The notes under the pieces: model-generated
Told to the model about the DNA's origin: nothing
Databases searched by the model: none
The model's input: the letters and a program-made list of their open reading frames with translations, nothing else
Shown: piece by piece, positions 16,895-25,500 of the stretch
Layout: the number at the start of each line of letters is the position of its first letter
Position numbering within the stretch: the stretch's first letter is position 1
Made by a program: the position numbers and the translations under genes
Assembly (NCBI GenBank): GCA_963710165.1
Contig: CAVPYZ010000004.1
Coordinates: 1-64,000 of the forward strand
Direction of reading: 5' to 3'
Source: JACKIP01 sp963710165
Lineage (GTDB): Bacteria; Pseudomonadota; Alphaproteobacteria; Micavibrionales; Micavibrionaceae
DNA length: 64,000 nt

Positions 16895-18280
16895 ATGTCT
16901 GATACCTCCGACGCGCCTTTAATTGATACAATATACGCACTCGCCACGCCACAAGGCAGATCGGGCGTCGCTGTCATGCGTGTATCGGGGCCGGATGCGT
17001 TGAATAGTCTGCAGCAGCTTTCTAGGATGATAGAGACATCTTCTATCAAACCACGCTATGCTTACCTGACAAATTTGCATCATCCAGTGGACGGACGCGC
17101 TATTGACAAGGCGTTAGTCATCTACTTTAAAGCACCGCACAGCTTTACAGGCGAAGACGTGGTTGAATATCATTTACACGGCTCCCCTGCTGTTATTTCC
17201 GAATTATCGCACTATTTTTCGACTTTAGAAAATTACCGTCCTGCGGAACGCGGTGAATTTACACGACGCGGGTTTGAAAATAATCGTATGGATTTGACCG
17301 AAGCCGAAGCCATTGCCGATTTAATTGACGCCGAAACAGCCGCGCAGAAAGATCAGGCGCTTTCGCAAATGTCGGGAACGCTTAAAAACCTTTATGAAGA
17401 ATGGGCGGAGGAGCTGACCCGCGCTCTTGCCTATCTGGAGGCTGATCTGGATTTTCCGGATGAGGATTTACCAGACGGGGTTGCCGCGCAAGTTGCGCCG
17501 AAACTTGAAAAAATCAAAGATGAAATCGAAGCGCATCTGAATGATAACAGACGCGGGGAACGGCTGCGTGACGGTATAAAAATTGCAGTCATAGGTGCGC
17601 CGAATGCCGGGAAGTCCTCTCTCGTCAATAATTTGGCGCAACGTGATGTTGCTATCATTTCAGACTTTGCAGGTACGACAAGAGACGTACTGGACGTACA
17701 TCTGGATATTGCGGGATACCCCGTTATTCTTAGTGATACAGCAGGGCTAAAGCCTGAACTAATCTCACATCAGGCCTCAACTGGCCAGGACAAAATCGAG
17801 TCAGAGGGCATTCAACGCGCTCTGAATATCGCACGTACAGCCGACTTAAAAATTCTTGTTTTTGATAGCCAGCAAGAACCGGATGTGGCCACCCTTCAAC
17901 TGGCAGATAATAATAGTATATTATTGATAAATAAATGCGATCTCCCGCATAAAAACAAGAAAGCACTCGAAGGAACAAATACGGCGATTAAGGTATCTAT
18001 GAAAGATCAGGAAGGACTACAAGATTTACTGAAGGCCATAGAGAAGAATATAAAAAACCTGATCGGTCGCACATCGCAACCTACTCTGACCAGAGAGCGA
18101 CATAGGCATCAGCTGACTCTATGTCTCGAATCTATCGACCGCGCTTTGAATGCAAATTTACCGGAATTACTTGCCGAAGATACACGCCTAGCTGTTCGCC
18201 ATTTGGGGCGTATCACCGGTCGCGTCGGCGTTGAGGACTTGCTCGACCTTATCTTCAGCGAGTTTTGTATCGGGAAGTAA
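16895..18280 (+). CDS. mnmE: tRNA uridine-5-carboxymethylaminomethyl synthesis GTPase MnmE
   Basis: Works with MnmG to modify U34 of tRNAs reading split codon boxes. The 461 residues include an N-terminal folate-binding domain (DTIYALATPQGRSGVAVMRVSGP), helical region, and a G domain with GAPNAGKSS, TRDV, DTAG and NKCD motifs. The C-terminus is the catalytic FCIGK. I place the start at 16895 (MSDTSDAPLID) because the upstream extension MTFHTLP is not typical. mnmG follows after a separate minus-strand gene whose end overlaps mnmE by 93 bp. Confidence 0.96.
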   Translation: MSDTSDAPLIDTIYALATPQGRSGVAVMRVSGPDALNSLQQLSRMIETSSIKPRYAYLTNLHHPVDGRAIDKALVIYFKAPHSFTGEDVVEYHLHGSPAVISELSHYFSTLENYRPAERGEFTRRGFENNRMDLTEAEAIADLIDAETAAQKDQALSQMSGTLKNLYEEWAEELTRALAYLEADLDFPDEDLPDGVAAQVAPKLEKIKDEIEAHLNDNRRGERLRDGIKIAVIGAPNAGKSSLVNNLAQRDVAIISDFAGTTRDVLDVHLDIAGYPVILSDTAGLKPELISHQASTGQDKIESEGIQRALNIARTADLKILVFDSQQEPDVATLQLADNNSILLINKCDLPHKNKKALEGTNTAIKVSMKDQEGLQDLLKAIEKNIKNLIGRTSQPTLTRERHRHQLTLCLESIDRALNANLPELLAEDTRLAVRHLGRITGRVGVEDLLDLIFSEFCIGK

Positions 18281-18820
18281 AACCGGAGACAAATTTTTGC
18301 CCTCTATATAATCATTCCAAGCTTCATATAAATCTTCTTTAGCGATAACTGTTGCCGATCTCTCTTCGCTCATACCCACTTTTTGCAAATTTTCTTTAAA
18401 ATGACCATAAATTGTACGTCCATAATGAAGATCACCTGGCGTATTTGCATCCAGACTTTCAAGTAAAAATCTGGCTGCCGTAAGAATAAGAACACGATTA
18501 AGGCGCATACGCTCTTGAAGGTCACTCCGGGCAAATAAATCTAACTCTTCCGTTTTATCCATCAAATTATCGGCAATAACATTATCTTCTATTGCAGGGA
18601 ATTTATGAATGAGCCGTCTATAACCGGAGAATGCCTCTCTATCCTCAACCGTTCTTTTTGGGAAAAGCTTCTGAACAACTTTAAATTGCTCCGTAATAGA
18701 AGGAAGCGGCAATAAATCTGGTTCAGAAGCAACCTCAGCAGCTTGTGGTTCTGAGTCTATGTCTCCTGCCAATCCAAAATCATCTGAGGATGTTTCCATT
18801 GATCTATTAAAGTCTTCCAT
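18188..18820 (-). CDS. Hypothetical protein, antisense overlap with mnmE end
   Basis: Encodes 210 residues that I cannot assign. The first 45 residues are acidic and probably disordered; the middle (about 48-180) is predicted mostly helical with charged/aliphatic repeats (DREAFSGYRRLIHKF, ERMRLNRVLILTAARFLLESL). It has no signal peptide or membrane segment, so it is likely cytoplasmic. The last 93 bases run antisense to the mnmE 3' end. AGAGAG precedes the ATG at a workable distance. It lies between mnmE and mnmG, which are normally adjacent in this cluster. Confidence 0.6.
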   Translation of the reverse strand: MEDFNRSMETSSDDFGLAGDIDSEPQAAEVASEPDLLPLPSITEQFKVVQKLFPKRTVEDREAFSGYRRLIHKFPAIEDNVIADNLMDKTEELDLFARSDLQERMRLNRVLILTAARFLLESLDANTPGDLHYGRTIYGHFKENLQKVGMSEERSATVIAKEDLYEAWNDYIEGKNLSPVLLPDTKLAEDKVEQVLNADATGDTPQMANS

Positions 18821-18960
18821 ATTACTCTCTATTTATTGAGTTATGTATACCTATTATATCATACATATCCAAGCTCAATTTTTTTCTGAAAACATGCACT
18901 TTATGCATACCTTGAGAGAAAGGTAGAATTTTTCGATAATTTCATGTATAAATTCGCCCC

Positions 18961-20829
18961 ATGGACAATCATTATGACATCATCGTTATCGGGGGAGGGC
19001 ACGCAGGCTGTGAAGCAGCGGCGGCGGCGGCGCGTATGGGTGCAAAAACGGCTCTTCTAACGCATAAAAAAGAGACAATTGGCGTCATGTCCTGCAACCC
19101 CGCGATTGGCGGACTTGGTAAAGGACATCTGGTACGAGAGATTGACGCATTAGACGGCTTGATGGGGAGGGTGATAGACAAAGCAGGAATACAATTTCGT
19201 ATGCTTAATGCTTCAAAAGGACCAGCTGTAAGAGGGCCCCGCGCGCAGGCTGATCGCAAATTATATTTGGAGGCAATGCAGGAAATATTGTTTAATTACA
19301 ATAATTTAGATATTATCGAAGGCGGCGCGGAAGATTTAATTATTAAAGATGGTACATGTGCAGGCGTTATTACCGGCAACGGGGAAGAATTGCATGCACA
19401 CAGCGTTATTTTAACAACAGGAACGTTTTTACGTGGCCTCATACATCGTGGTCTAGAGAAAATTCCGGCTGGACGTGTTGGTGAAAAACCTGCCACAGCC
19501 CTTGCTGAAAAACTCGAAAAATTGAATTTTCCACTGGCACGTTTAAAAACAGGAACACCCGCAAGACTCGATGGCAGAACTATTAACTGGTCAGCATGTG
19601 ACGTTCAACTAGGTGACGACCCGCAAGTTCCATTTTCATATTTGACAGATAAAATTACTGTCCCACAAATTAATTGTCACATTACCTATACGACAGCAAA
19701 AACACACGATATCATACGTGAAAATTTGCATCAGGCGCCATTATATTCAGGACAAATAAAAGGAACGGGCCCCAGATACTGCCCCTCCATAGAAGATAAA
19801 ATTGTTCGTTTTGCTGATAAAGAAAAACATCAAATTTTCTTAGAGCCAGAAGGACTTGATGATCCAACTGTTTACCCGAATGGTATTTCAAATGCCCTGC
19901 CCAAAGACATTCAGATTGAATTTTTGAAGACTATTCCCGGATTGGAAAATGCTGAGGTTATGGAGTGGGCTTATGCAATTGAATATGATTATTGCGACCC
20001 GAGAGATCTAAAGCAAACGCTTGAAAGCAAACGCCTCGCTAATTTTTATTTAGCCGGACAAATCAACGGAACAACCGGTTATGAAGAAGCGGCTGCACAA
20101 GGATTAATGGCAGGTATTAATGCCGCGCTCTCATCACGCAAGAGCGATAATGTTTCACGTGAAACATTTAGCTTAGATCGCGCTGACGCTTATATCGGTG
20201 TATTGATAGATGATTTAATTACATGTGGTGCACCCGAACCCTATCGCATGTTTACCAGCCGCGCCGAATATCGTCTTAAACTTCGCGCTGATAATGCCGA
20301 TCAAAGATTGACTGATAAAGGAATTGAAATTGGGTGCATTGGCACAGAACGTCAAAAACACTGGTTCGCCAAGAAAGAAGCCTTAATGACAGCAGACATT
20401 CTTGTTAAAGATTTGAGCGCTACACCTAATAACTTACTCAAACACGGCCTCAATATTAATCAGGACGGTAAGAAAAGGTCTCCTGCAGATTTGCTGCATT
20501 ATGCCGAAATTGGCTGGAGTGATATTTTAAAAGTCTGGCCACAATTGAGCGTTATTCCAGCGGATATTCGCGAGCAGATTACAATTGACTCTTTATATGC
20601 AGGCTACATGAACCGACAAGATGCCGATATTCATGCATTCAGAAAAGATGAAGCTCTTATGCTTCCGGAAACACTAGACTATAATCATGTGGGTTCACTA
20701 TCCAACGAAGTGCGAGAACGTCTTGAATTAAATCGCCCCAAAACCCTTGGCGCGGCAAGTCGTATACCAGGGGTCACACCAGCGGCAGTCATTGCTCTTT
20801 TGCGTCACGTAAAGAAAAAAGCAGCATAA
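18961..20829 (+). CDS. mnmG: tRNA uridine-5-carboxymethylaminomethyl modification enzyme MnmG
   Basis: FAD-dependent partner of MnmE in wobble uridine modification. The 622 residues start with the FAD-binding IVIGGGHAGCEAAAAAARMG, followed by MSCNPAIGGLGKGHLVREIDALDG, the family LKTGTPARLDG segment and a GTTGYEEAAAQG motif, and end with a helical C-terminal domain. A perfect parS site lies within the coding sequence at 20151-20166, encoding NVSRET residues. Its stop overlaps the rsmG ATG (TAATG). Confidence 0.97.
   Translation: MDNHYDIIVIGGGHAGCEAAAAAARMGAKTALLTHKKETIGVMSCNPAIGGLGKGHLVREIDALDGLMGRVIDKAGIQFRMLNASKGPAVRGPRAQADRKLYLEAMQEILFNYNNLDIIEGGAEDLIIKDGTCAGVITGNGEELHAHSVILTTGTFLRGLIHRGLEKIPAGRVGEKPATALAEKLEKLNFPLARLKTGTPARLDGRTINWSACDVQLGDDPQVPFSYLTDKITVPQINCHITYTTAKTHDIIRENLHQAPLYSGQIKGTGPRYCPSIEDKIVRFADKEKHQIFLEPEGLDDPTVYPNGISNALPKDIQIEFLKTIPGLENAEVMEWAYAIEYDYCDPRDLKQTLESKRLANFYLAGQINGTTGYEEAAAQGLMAGINAALSSRKSDNVSRETFSLDRADAYIGVLIDDLITCGAPEPYRMFTSRAEYRLKLRADNADQRLTDKGIEIGCIGTERQKHWFAKKEALMTADILVKDLSATPNNLLKHGLNINQDGKKRSPADLLHYAEIGWSDILKVWPQLSVIPADIREQITIDSLYAGYMNRQDADIHAFRKDEALMLPETLDYNHVGSLSNEVRERLELNRPKTLGAASRIPGVTPAAVIALLRHVKKKAA
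20151..20166. other. parS centromere site 1
   Basis: A perfect 16-bp TGTTTCACGTGAAACA palindrome, the canonical ParB-binding and CTP-loading site in most bacteria. It lies inside the mnmG coding sequence about 1.3 kb upstream of parA. Confidence 0.96.
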
Positions 20830-21419
20830 TGAATTTAACAGCCGAGCAAAATAATAAGTTAGAACAATATGTTGTTATTCTACAAAAATGGCAAAAAACA
20901 ATTAATTTAGTATCAAAAAGCACAATAGACGATATCTGGGAACGGCATATAGAAGATTCTGCGCAGCTATCTCCTCTCATTAAAAAAAATCTAAACATAC
21001 TTGACATGGGAAGTGGTGGCGGCTTCCCGGGAATGGTGTTAGCAATTATTAGGCCAGATTTAAATATAACACTCGTCGAATCAGATAGTAGAAAATGCGC
21101 TTTTCTTCAGAGTGTTTCACGTGAAACATCTACGGTGGTTTCTATCATAAATGAACGCATAGAAACCATTAATTTAACATCACCGCCAGATATTATTTCT
21201 GCACGTGCGCTATCTTCTATAGATAATCTTTTAAATTATAGCTGGCCACATATTAAAACAAACCCTGCATTAAAATGTATTTTTTTAAAAGGGGAGAAAG
21301 CTGACTTAGAAATTGAGGATGCACAAAAATCTTTTAATTTTAATTATAATACAATAAGAAGCGTAACAAATTCGCAGGCAAAGATCATAGAAATTACAAA
21401 TGTTTCACGTGAAACATAA
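20829..21419 (+). CDS. rsmG: 16S rRNA (guanine527-N7)-methyltransferase RsmG (GidB)
   Basis: Methylates N7 of G527 in 16S rRNA using SAM. The 196 residues show the family's N-terminal helix (EQNNKLEQYVVILQKWQKTINLVS), the SAM-binding DMGSGGGFPGMVLAI (about 58-72), and the ISARALSSI segment. It overlaps mnmG by one base and is followed by parA after 42 bp. Two parS sites lie inside it, one mid-gene and one covering the last codons, so its C-terminus is NVSRET. Confidence 0.95.
   Translation: MNLTAEQNNKLEQYVVILQKWQKTINLVSKSTIDDIWERHIEDSAQLSPLIKKNLNILDMGSGGGFPGMVLAIIRPDLNITLVESDSRKCAFLQSVSRETSTVVSIINERIETINLTSPPDIISARALSSIDNLLNYSWPHIKTNPALKCIFLKGEKADLEIEDAQKSFNFNYNTIRSVTNSQAKIIEITNVSRET
21113..21128. 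other. parS centromere site 2
   Basis: A second perfect TGTTTCACGTGAAACA palindrome, inside rsmG about 330 bp before parA. Confidence 0.96.
21401..21416. other. parS centromere site 3
   Basis: A third perfect TGTTTCACGTGAAACA palindrome, covering the last codons of rsmG just before its TAA, about 45 bp before the parA start. Confidence 0.96.
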
Positions 21420-21461
21420 AATTGCCTTCTCAATATAAGCTTAAATGTGCTACGAAAGATT

Positions 21462-22283
21462 ATGGCACTAAATAAAGACACCAACCCTCGCATTATTGCA
21501 ATTGCTAACCAAAAAGGTGGTGTTGGCAAGACAACAACAGCTGTAAATCTAGCAACAGCCCTCGCTGCTTGTGATCAAAAGGTATTACTACTTGATCTTG
21601 ATCCTCAAGGCAACGCCTCAACAGGGTTAGGCGTCCCTAGGACTACAGACTTAAAAACAGCCTATCATCTCCTCTTTAATGAGGCTGATGTATCGGAAGA
21701 TGCGTTTAAAACCAGAATTCCAAATTTGTTTCTCATGCCATCTTCTATGCACTTGGCCGGCGCAGAGATTGAACTTTCAAGTGAAAAACAACGTGATAAA
21801 CGCTTATATAATCAATTAAGAACCGCAAAAAAATATGATTATATTATTATAGATTGCCCGCCCTCCCTCAGCTTACTCACAATCAATGCTTTTGTTGCCG
21901 CACATGCCATTACTATTCCTTTGCAGTGTGAATTTTATGCGCTTGAGGGTCTAAGCCAGCTTATCAAAACGATGGAACGTGTTCAAAGCAGTTTGAATAA
22001 AGACCTGCATATTCATGGCATTCTTTTAACTATGTTTGACGCAAGGAATCGTCTGTCAATGCAGGTTGCGCGCGATGTGCGGGAGCATTTCGGAAAGAAA
22101 GTTTATAAGACAATCATACCTCGTAATGTCAGATTATCCGAAGCGCCATCATACGGGCTGCCCGCGATTATATATGATACAAAATGTGCAGGCTCTCAGG
22201 CGTATATACGCCTTGCCTCCGAAATTATACGCCGTGAAAAAGAGCAAGCAAAATTATTAAAGAACAAAAAGGAAGCTGCATAA
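21462..22283 (+). CDS. parA: Chromosome partitioning ATPase ParA
   Basis: Walker-type ATPase that segregates ParB-parS complexes. The 273 residues contain the deviant Walker A NQKGGVGKTTTAVNLA near residue 20 and Walker A' (DLDPQGNASTGLG) and DCPPSLSLLTINA. I chose ATG at 21462 (MALNKDTNPRIIAIANQKGG); an in-frame GTG five codons earlier is less likely. It is followed by parB with a TAATG overlap. The three parS sites lie within the 1.3 kb upstream. Confidence 0.96.
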   Translation: MALNKDTNPRIIAIANQKGGVGKTTTAVNLATALAACDQKVLLLDLDPQGNASTGLGVPRTTDLKTAYHLLFNEADVSEDAFKTRIPNLFLMPSSMHLAGAEIELSSEKQRDKRLYNQLRTAKKYDYIIIDCPPSLSLLTINAFVAAHAITIPLQCEFYALEGLSQLIKTMERVQSSLNKDLHIHGILLTMFDARNRLSMQVARDVREHFGKKVYKTIIPRNVRLSEAPSYGLPAIIYDTKCAGSQAYIRLASEIIRREKEQAKLLKNKKEAA

Positions 22284-23179
22284 TGAGCGATAGCAATTTA
22301 AATCCTAAAAATCGCGGCTTAGGTCGTGGATTAGATGCCCTTTTCGAGAATGAAGAAAGCAATTATAATCAAGAAAATGATGTGGATCTACCGTCCTCAA
22401 ACCAACGTAAAACACTTGGTATAGAACAGCTTGTCCCTAACCCCGATCAGCCACGGAAGTCGTTTAAAGAAGATGCGCTGAAAGAACTTGCATCGTCGCT
22501 TAGCGAATATGGTATCTTGCAACCGTTATTGGTCAGACCCTCCGCTAATCAACCCGATCATTTTGAAATTATAGCAGGTGAGCGGCGTTGGAGAGCGGCA
22601 CAAATTGCACAAATACATGAAATTCCTGTTGTTATTAAAGAATTAGACAATTCAGAGGCTTTACAAATTGGCCTGGTTGAAAATCTTCAGCGTGAAGATC
22701 TAAATCCAATAGAAGAATCTCTTGGTTATCAGCAACTTATTGAAGAATTTGGACATACACAGAAAAAAGTTGCAGAATTGGTTGGGAAAAGTCGTAGCCA
22801 AATAACAAATATGATCCGCCTCCTCAGCCTACCTGCTTCTGTCCAGGATATGGTTCAAAACAACAAACTTTCTGTGGGGCATGCTCGCGCGCTTATCGGG
22901 AAAGACAATATTGAAGAATTAGCCAAAAAAATACAAAAAGAAGACTTTAGTGTTCGTGACATAGAAGCGTTAACAGCAAATACTTCCCCAACAAAAGCTA
23001 AAGTTAAAAAGACTTACAAAGATACGGATACGCGCGCGTTAGAAAGAGAAATTTCTGATAATCTAGGCATGAGCGTAAGTATTAATGTCAAAGCAAAAGG
23101 CCAAAAAGGTGATGTTAAAATATCGTTTAAATCACTGGATCAACTAGATTTTTTGTTGCAAAAACTGAGTAAGCATTAG
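22283..23179 (+). CDS. parB: Chromosome partitioning protein ParB
   Basis: CTP-dependent clamp that loads at parS and spreads on DNA. The 298 residues show an N-terminal ParA-interacting segment (RGLGRGLDALFE), the CTP-binding ParB/Srx domain (IEQLVPNPDQPRKSF, GERRWRAAQIA, LVENLQREDLNPIEE), the helix-turn-helix (KKVAELVGKSRSQITNMIRLLSLP), and a C-terminal dimerisation region. The stop overlaps the end of the convergent histidine kinase gene by four bases. Confidence 0.96.
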   Translation: MSDSNLNPKNRGLGRGLDALFENEESNYNQENDVDLPSSNQRKTLGIEQLVPNPDQPRKSFKEDALKELASSLSEYGILQPLLVRPSANQPDHFEIIAGERRWRAAQIAQIHEIPVVIKELDNSEALQIGLVENLQREDLNPIEESLGYQQLIEEFGHTQKKVAELVGKSRSQITNMIRLLSLPASVQDMVQNNKLSVGHARALIGKDNIEELAKKIQKEDFSVRDIEALTANTSPTKAKVKKTYKDTDTRALEREISDNLGMSVSINVKAKGQKGDVKISFKSLDQLDFLLQKLSKH

Positions 23180-24753
23180 ACATCATAGGCTTTGAGAGAA
23201 ACGACAAAACGGGCGCCCGTTACATCACCATCCGCGTTGATTATATTCTCCGCGTGTATTTTCCCACCATGCGAATCAATGATTTGTTTTGCGATTGATA
23301 AGCCTAGGCCTGAATTTTGGGTTATATCATGATCGTCAGGTCTGTCTGAATAAAAACGATGAAATATTTTAACGAGTTGACCGGTGGGTATTCCGGGACC
23401 GGAGTCCTCGACGCTTATAATAATATTATCATTTTCTTTTTTCACTTTTAAATATATGGGCGCTTCCACTTTGTGAAAAGAAAGAGCGTTGGAAATCAAA
23501 TTTTGAAAAACCTGGCTAAGAGAATCTCCTTTAGCTAAAACCAGACATTCTTCATCTGGAAATGATGTTTCTATGATTTTATAATCGAAGTTATAGATAC
23601 CCATATCTTTTTCATGGCGTTCTGTGGGTGTTTTCCAAAGATCTGTAACTTCCTTTAAAAGATCAATTAAATCAATTGTTTGATAACTATCACGTGCAAG
23701 TTCTGTATCTAGCCTTGAATGACGCGATATATCATTTATAAGGCGATCAAGGCGGTGGACATCTTGTTCCATGATTTTAAGAAGGCCATCTCTTTGCTCT
23801 TTTTCCTCTACGACCAGGGCTGTTTCAATTGCGCTTCTGATGGATGTGATCGGGTTTTTAATTTCATGGGCAACATCTGCCGCAAAGTTTTGAATGGCAT
23901 CTATTCGATTATCCAGAGCAACTGTCATTTGGCGCAGAATAATAGATAACTCGCCAATCTCGTCTCTGCGCTTGCTCATATCCGGTAAGTCGGTCAGATT
24001 ACGCTTACCACGTCGTATATCCTCTGCTGCGCGCCCTAGCTTCTTCAAAGGGATTGCAATAAAGCTGGAAAGGTAGACAGACAAGAAAAAAGTCAGAATA
24101 ATCACAATTATAAAGGCCTGAATGATATCTTTACGTACTTCGTTAATGGCAAGCGTTATTTGCTCACCAGCGGCGAAAATAATGATTGAGGAGCTATCAC
24201 CATTTGGCATAGTAACAGGCATACTAGATGTCATTATAAAAGAGTCATCATAAGACCATGCTGATATTTCAGGAACGCCACTCAAAGCAGATTTGACTTC
24301 GGGAAGTGTATCCAGATAACCCTTACGTATAATATTTGGGAATTGCGGTAAACTGCTACGTAAGGGATTTAAATTAACAAAAATTGTTGCAAATGTTTCT
24401 GTAAAATTTAAAACTTTATTTTGTTCTTCCTCTTGTACACGCTCCCAAAATGTTCCGACGCTATCTGTAACCTTTCCATCCATATCCGTTAAAAAAAGGC
24501 TTTTCCCTTTTGGCCAGTTACTCTCTAGTTCCCTGAAATCCTGTCTGTCTTCTTCAACAAGCATGGCAATCAGGCGTGTTTGTTCCTCAAGATGAAGAAA
24601 GGCTGACTCAATAAGATTTTGTTTATATTTATCAAGGTAGAAAATACCAAATCCCATGATCACCAATGGGATAATATTCACTGCCAATATCACAAGTGTC
24701 AGGCTAGATGCCCGACGTGACTTTACAGGAGCGGGAATATCAGGCGTCGTCAT
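23176..24753 (-). CDS. chvG: HAMP-domain sensor histidine kinase, ChvG-like
   Basis: Encodes 525 residues. A first membrane helix (about 19-40) and a second (about 209-229) flank a periplasmic sensor of about 165 residues. HAMP follows (IPLKKLGRAAEDIRRGKRNLTDLP), then the phosphoacceptor His296 in DVAHEIKNPITS, an N box (NLISNALSFH), DSGPGIP and GLGLSIAKQII. In alphaproteobacteria this architecture next to an OmpR-type regulator is typical of ChvG/ExoS, which senses envelope or acid stress. Its start overlaps the regulator gene's end by 14 bases. The ChvG name is inferred from architecture and neighbour; the kinase assignment is certain. Confidence 0.85.
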   Translation of the reverse strand: MTTPDIPAPVKSRRASSLTLVILAVNIIPLVIMGFGIFYLDKYKQNLIESAFLHLEEQTRLIAMLVEEDRQDFRELESNWPKGKSLFLTDMDGKVTDSVGTFWERVQEEEQNKVLNFTETFATIFVNLNPLRSSLPQFPNIIRKGYLDTLPEVKSALSGVPEISAWSYDDSFIMTSSMPVTMPNGDSSSIIIFAAGEQITLAINEVRKDIIQAFIIVIILTFFLSVYLSSFIAIPLKKLGRAAEDIRRGKRNLTDLPDMSKRRDEIGELSIILRQMTVALDNRIDAIQNFAADVAHEIKNPITSIRSAIETALVVEEKEQRDGLLKIMEQDVHRLDRLINDISRHSRLDTELARDSYQTIDLIDLLKEVTDLWKTPTERHEKDMGIYNFDYKIIETSFPDEECLVLAKGDSLSQVFQNLISNALSFHKVEAPIYLKVKKENDNIIISVEDSGPGIPTGQLVKIFHRFYSDRPDDHDITQNSGLGLSIAKQIIDSHGGKIHAENIINADGDVTGARFVVSLKAYDV

Positions 24754-25459
24754 CGCGAAATTTATAACCTACACCGTAAAGGGTTTCAATTTTGTCGAAC
24801 GTATCATCTGCATTTTTGAATTTTTTACGGATGCGTTTAATATGAGAATCAATCGTACGATCATCAACGTAAATGTTATCACCATATGCAGCGTCCATTA
24901 GTTGATCACGAGTTTTAACATGACCCGGATGAACAGCCAGTGTTTTCAATAATAAATATTCTGTTACTGTTAAATTAAGCGGTTTACCGCCCCATGCGCA
25001 AAGATGGCGAGAATCATCCAAAATTAAATTCCCCCGCTCTATCTTTTCCGGCAGTCCCGCTCCCTTACCATCATTTTGAAGGGATATAGCTTCATTACGT
25101 TTGATCAGGGCGCGAATTCTGGCAATTAACAGTTTTTGAGAGAACGGCTTAGTAATATAATCATCCGCCCCTAAACGAAACCCCATTAATTGATCAACCT
25201 CATCATCTTTTGATGTCAGCATAATGATTGGTGCAGCATAATCCTGAGTTCTTAATTTCTGAAGAAGCTCTAGCCCGTCCATACGCGGCATTTTAACATC
25301 CAGAACCGCAACATCGGGCGGATTTTCCGTTAAAGCTTCATAACCCGACTCACCGTCATGATAAACGGAAACATCAAACCCCTCCGCTTTTAAAGTCATC
25401 TTCAAAGAAGCCGTAATATTTTGATCATCATCAACGAGGGTGATTTGCGCGTTATTCAT
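24740..25459 (-). CDS. chvI: OmpR-family response regulator, ChvI-like
   Basis: A 239-residue regulator: receiver domain with the acidic pair DDD near residue 10, phosphoacceptor Asp54 (AVLDVKMPRMDG) and Lys104 (TKPF), then a winged-helix DNA-binding domain (about 135-235: LNLTVTEYLLLKTLAVHPGHVKTRDQLMD, DDRTIDSHIKRIRKKF). The IERGNLILDDSRHLCAWGGKPLNLT linker resembles ChvI. It precedes and overlaps the kinase gene, so the pair is one operon. Target genes cannot be told from this window. Confidence 0.87.
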   Translation of the reverse strand: MNNAQITLVDDDQNITASLKMTLKAEGFDVSVYHDGESGYEALTENPPDVAVLDVKMPRMDGLELLQKLRTQDYAAPIIMLTSKDDEVDQLMGFRLGADDYITKPFSQKLLIARIRALIKRNEAISLQNDGKGAGLPEKIERGNLILDDSRHLCAWGGKPLNLTVTEYLLLKTLAVHPGHVKTRDQLMDAAYGDNIYVDDRTIDSHIKRIRKKFKNADDTFDKIETLYGVGYKFRDDDA

Positions 25460-25500
25460 ATAAGTAGTTTAGAACAATAATCTTAAGAAAAGAAGCGCGA

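Noticed and set aside
16858..17049. N-terminal extension of the DUF6314-like gene into mnmE.
   Set aside because: The extra 64 residues are antisense to the conserved mnmE start and do not match DUF6314; the ATG at 16857 fits the family start.
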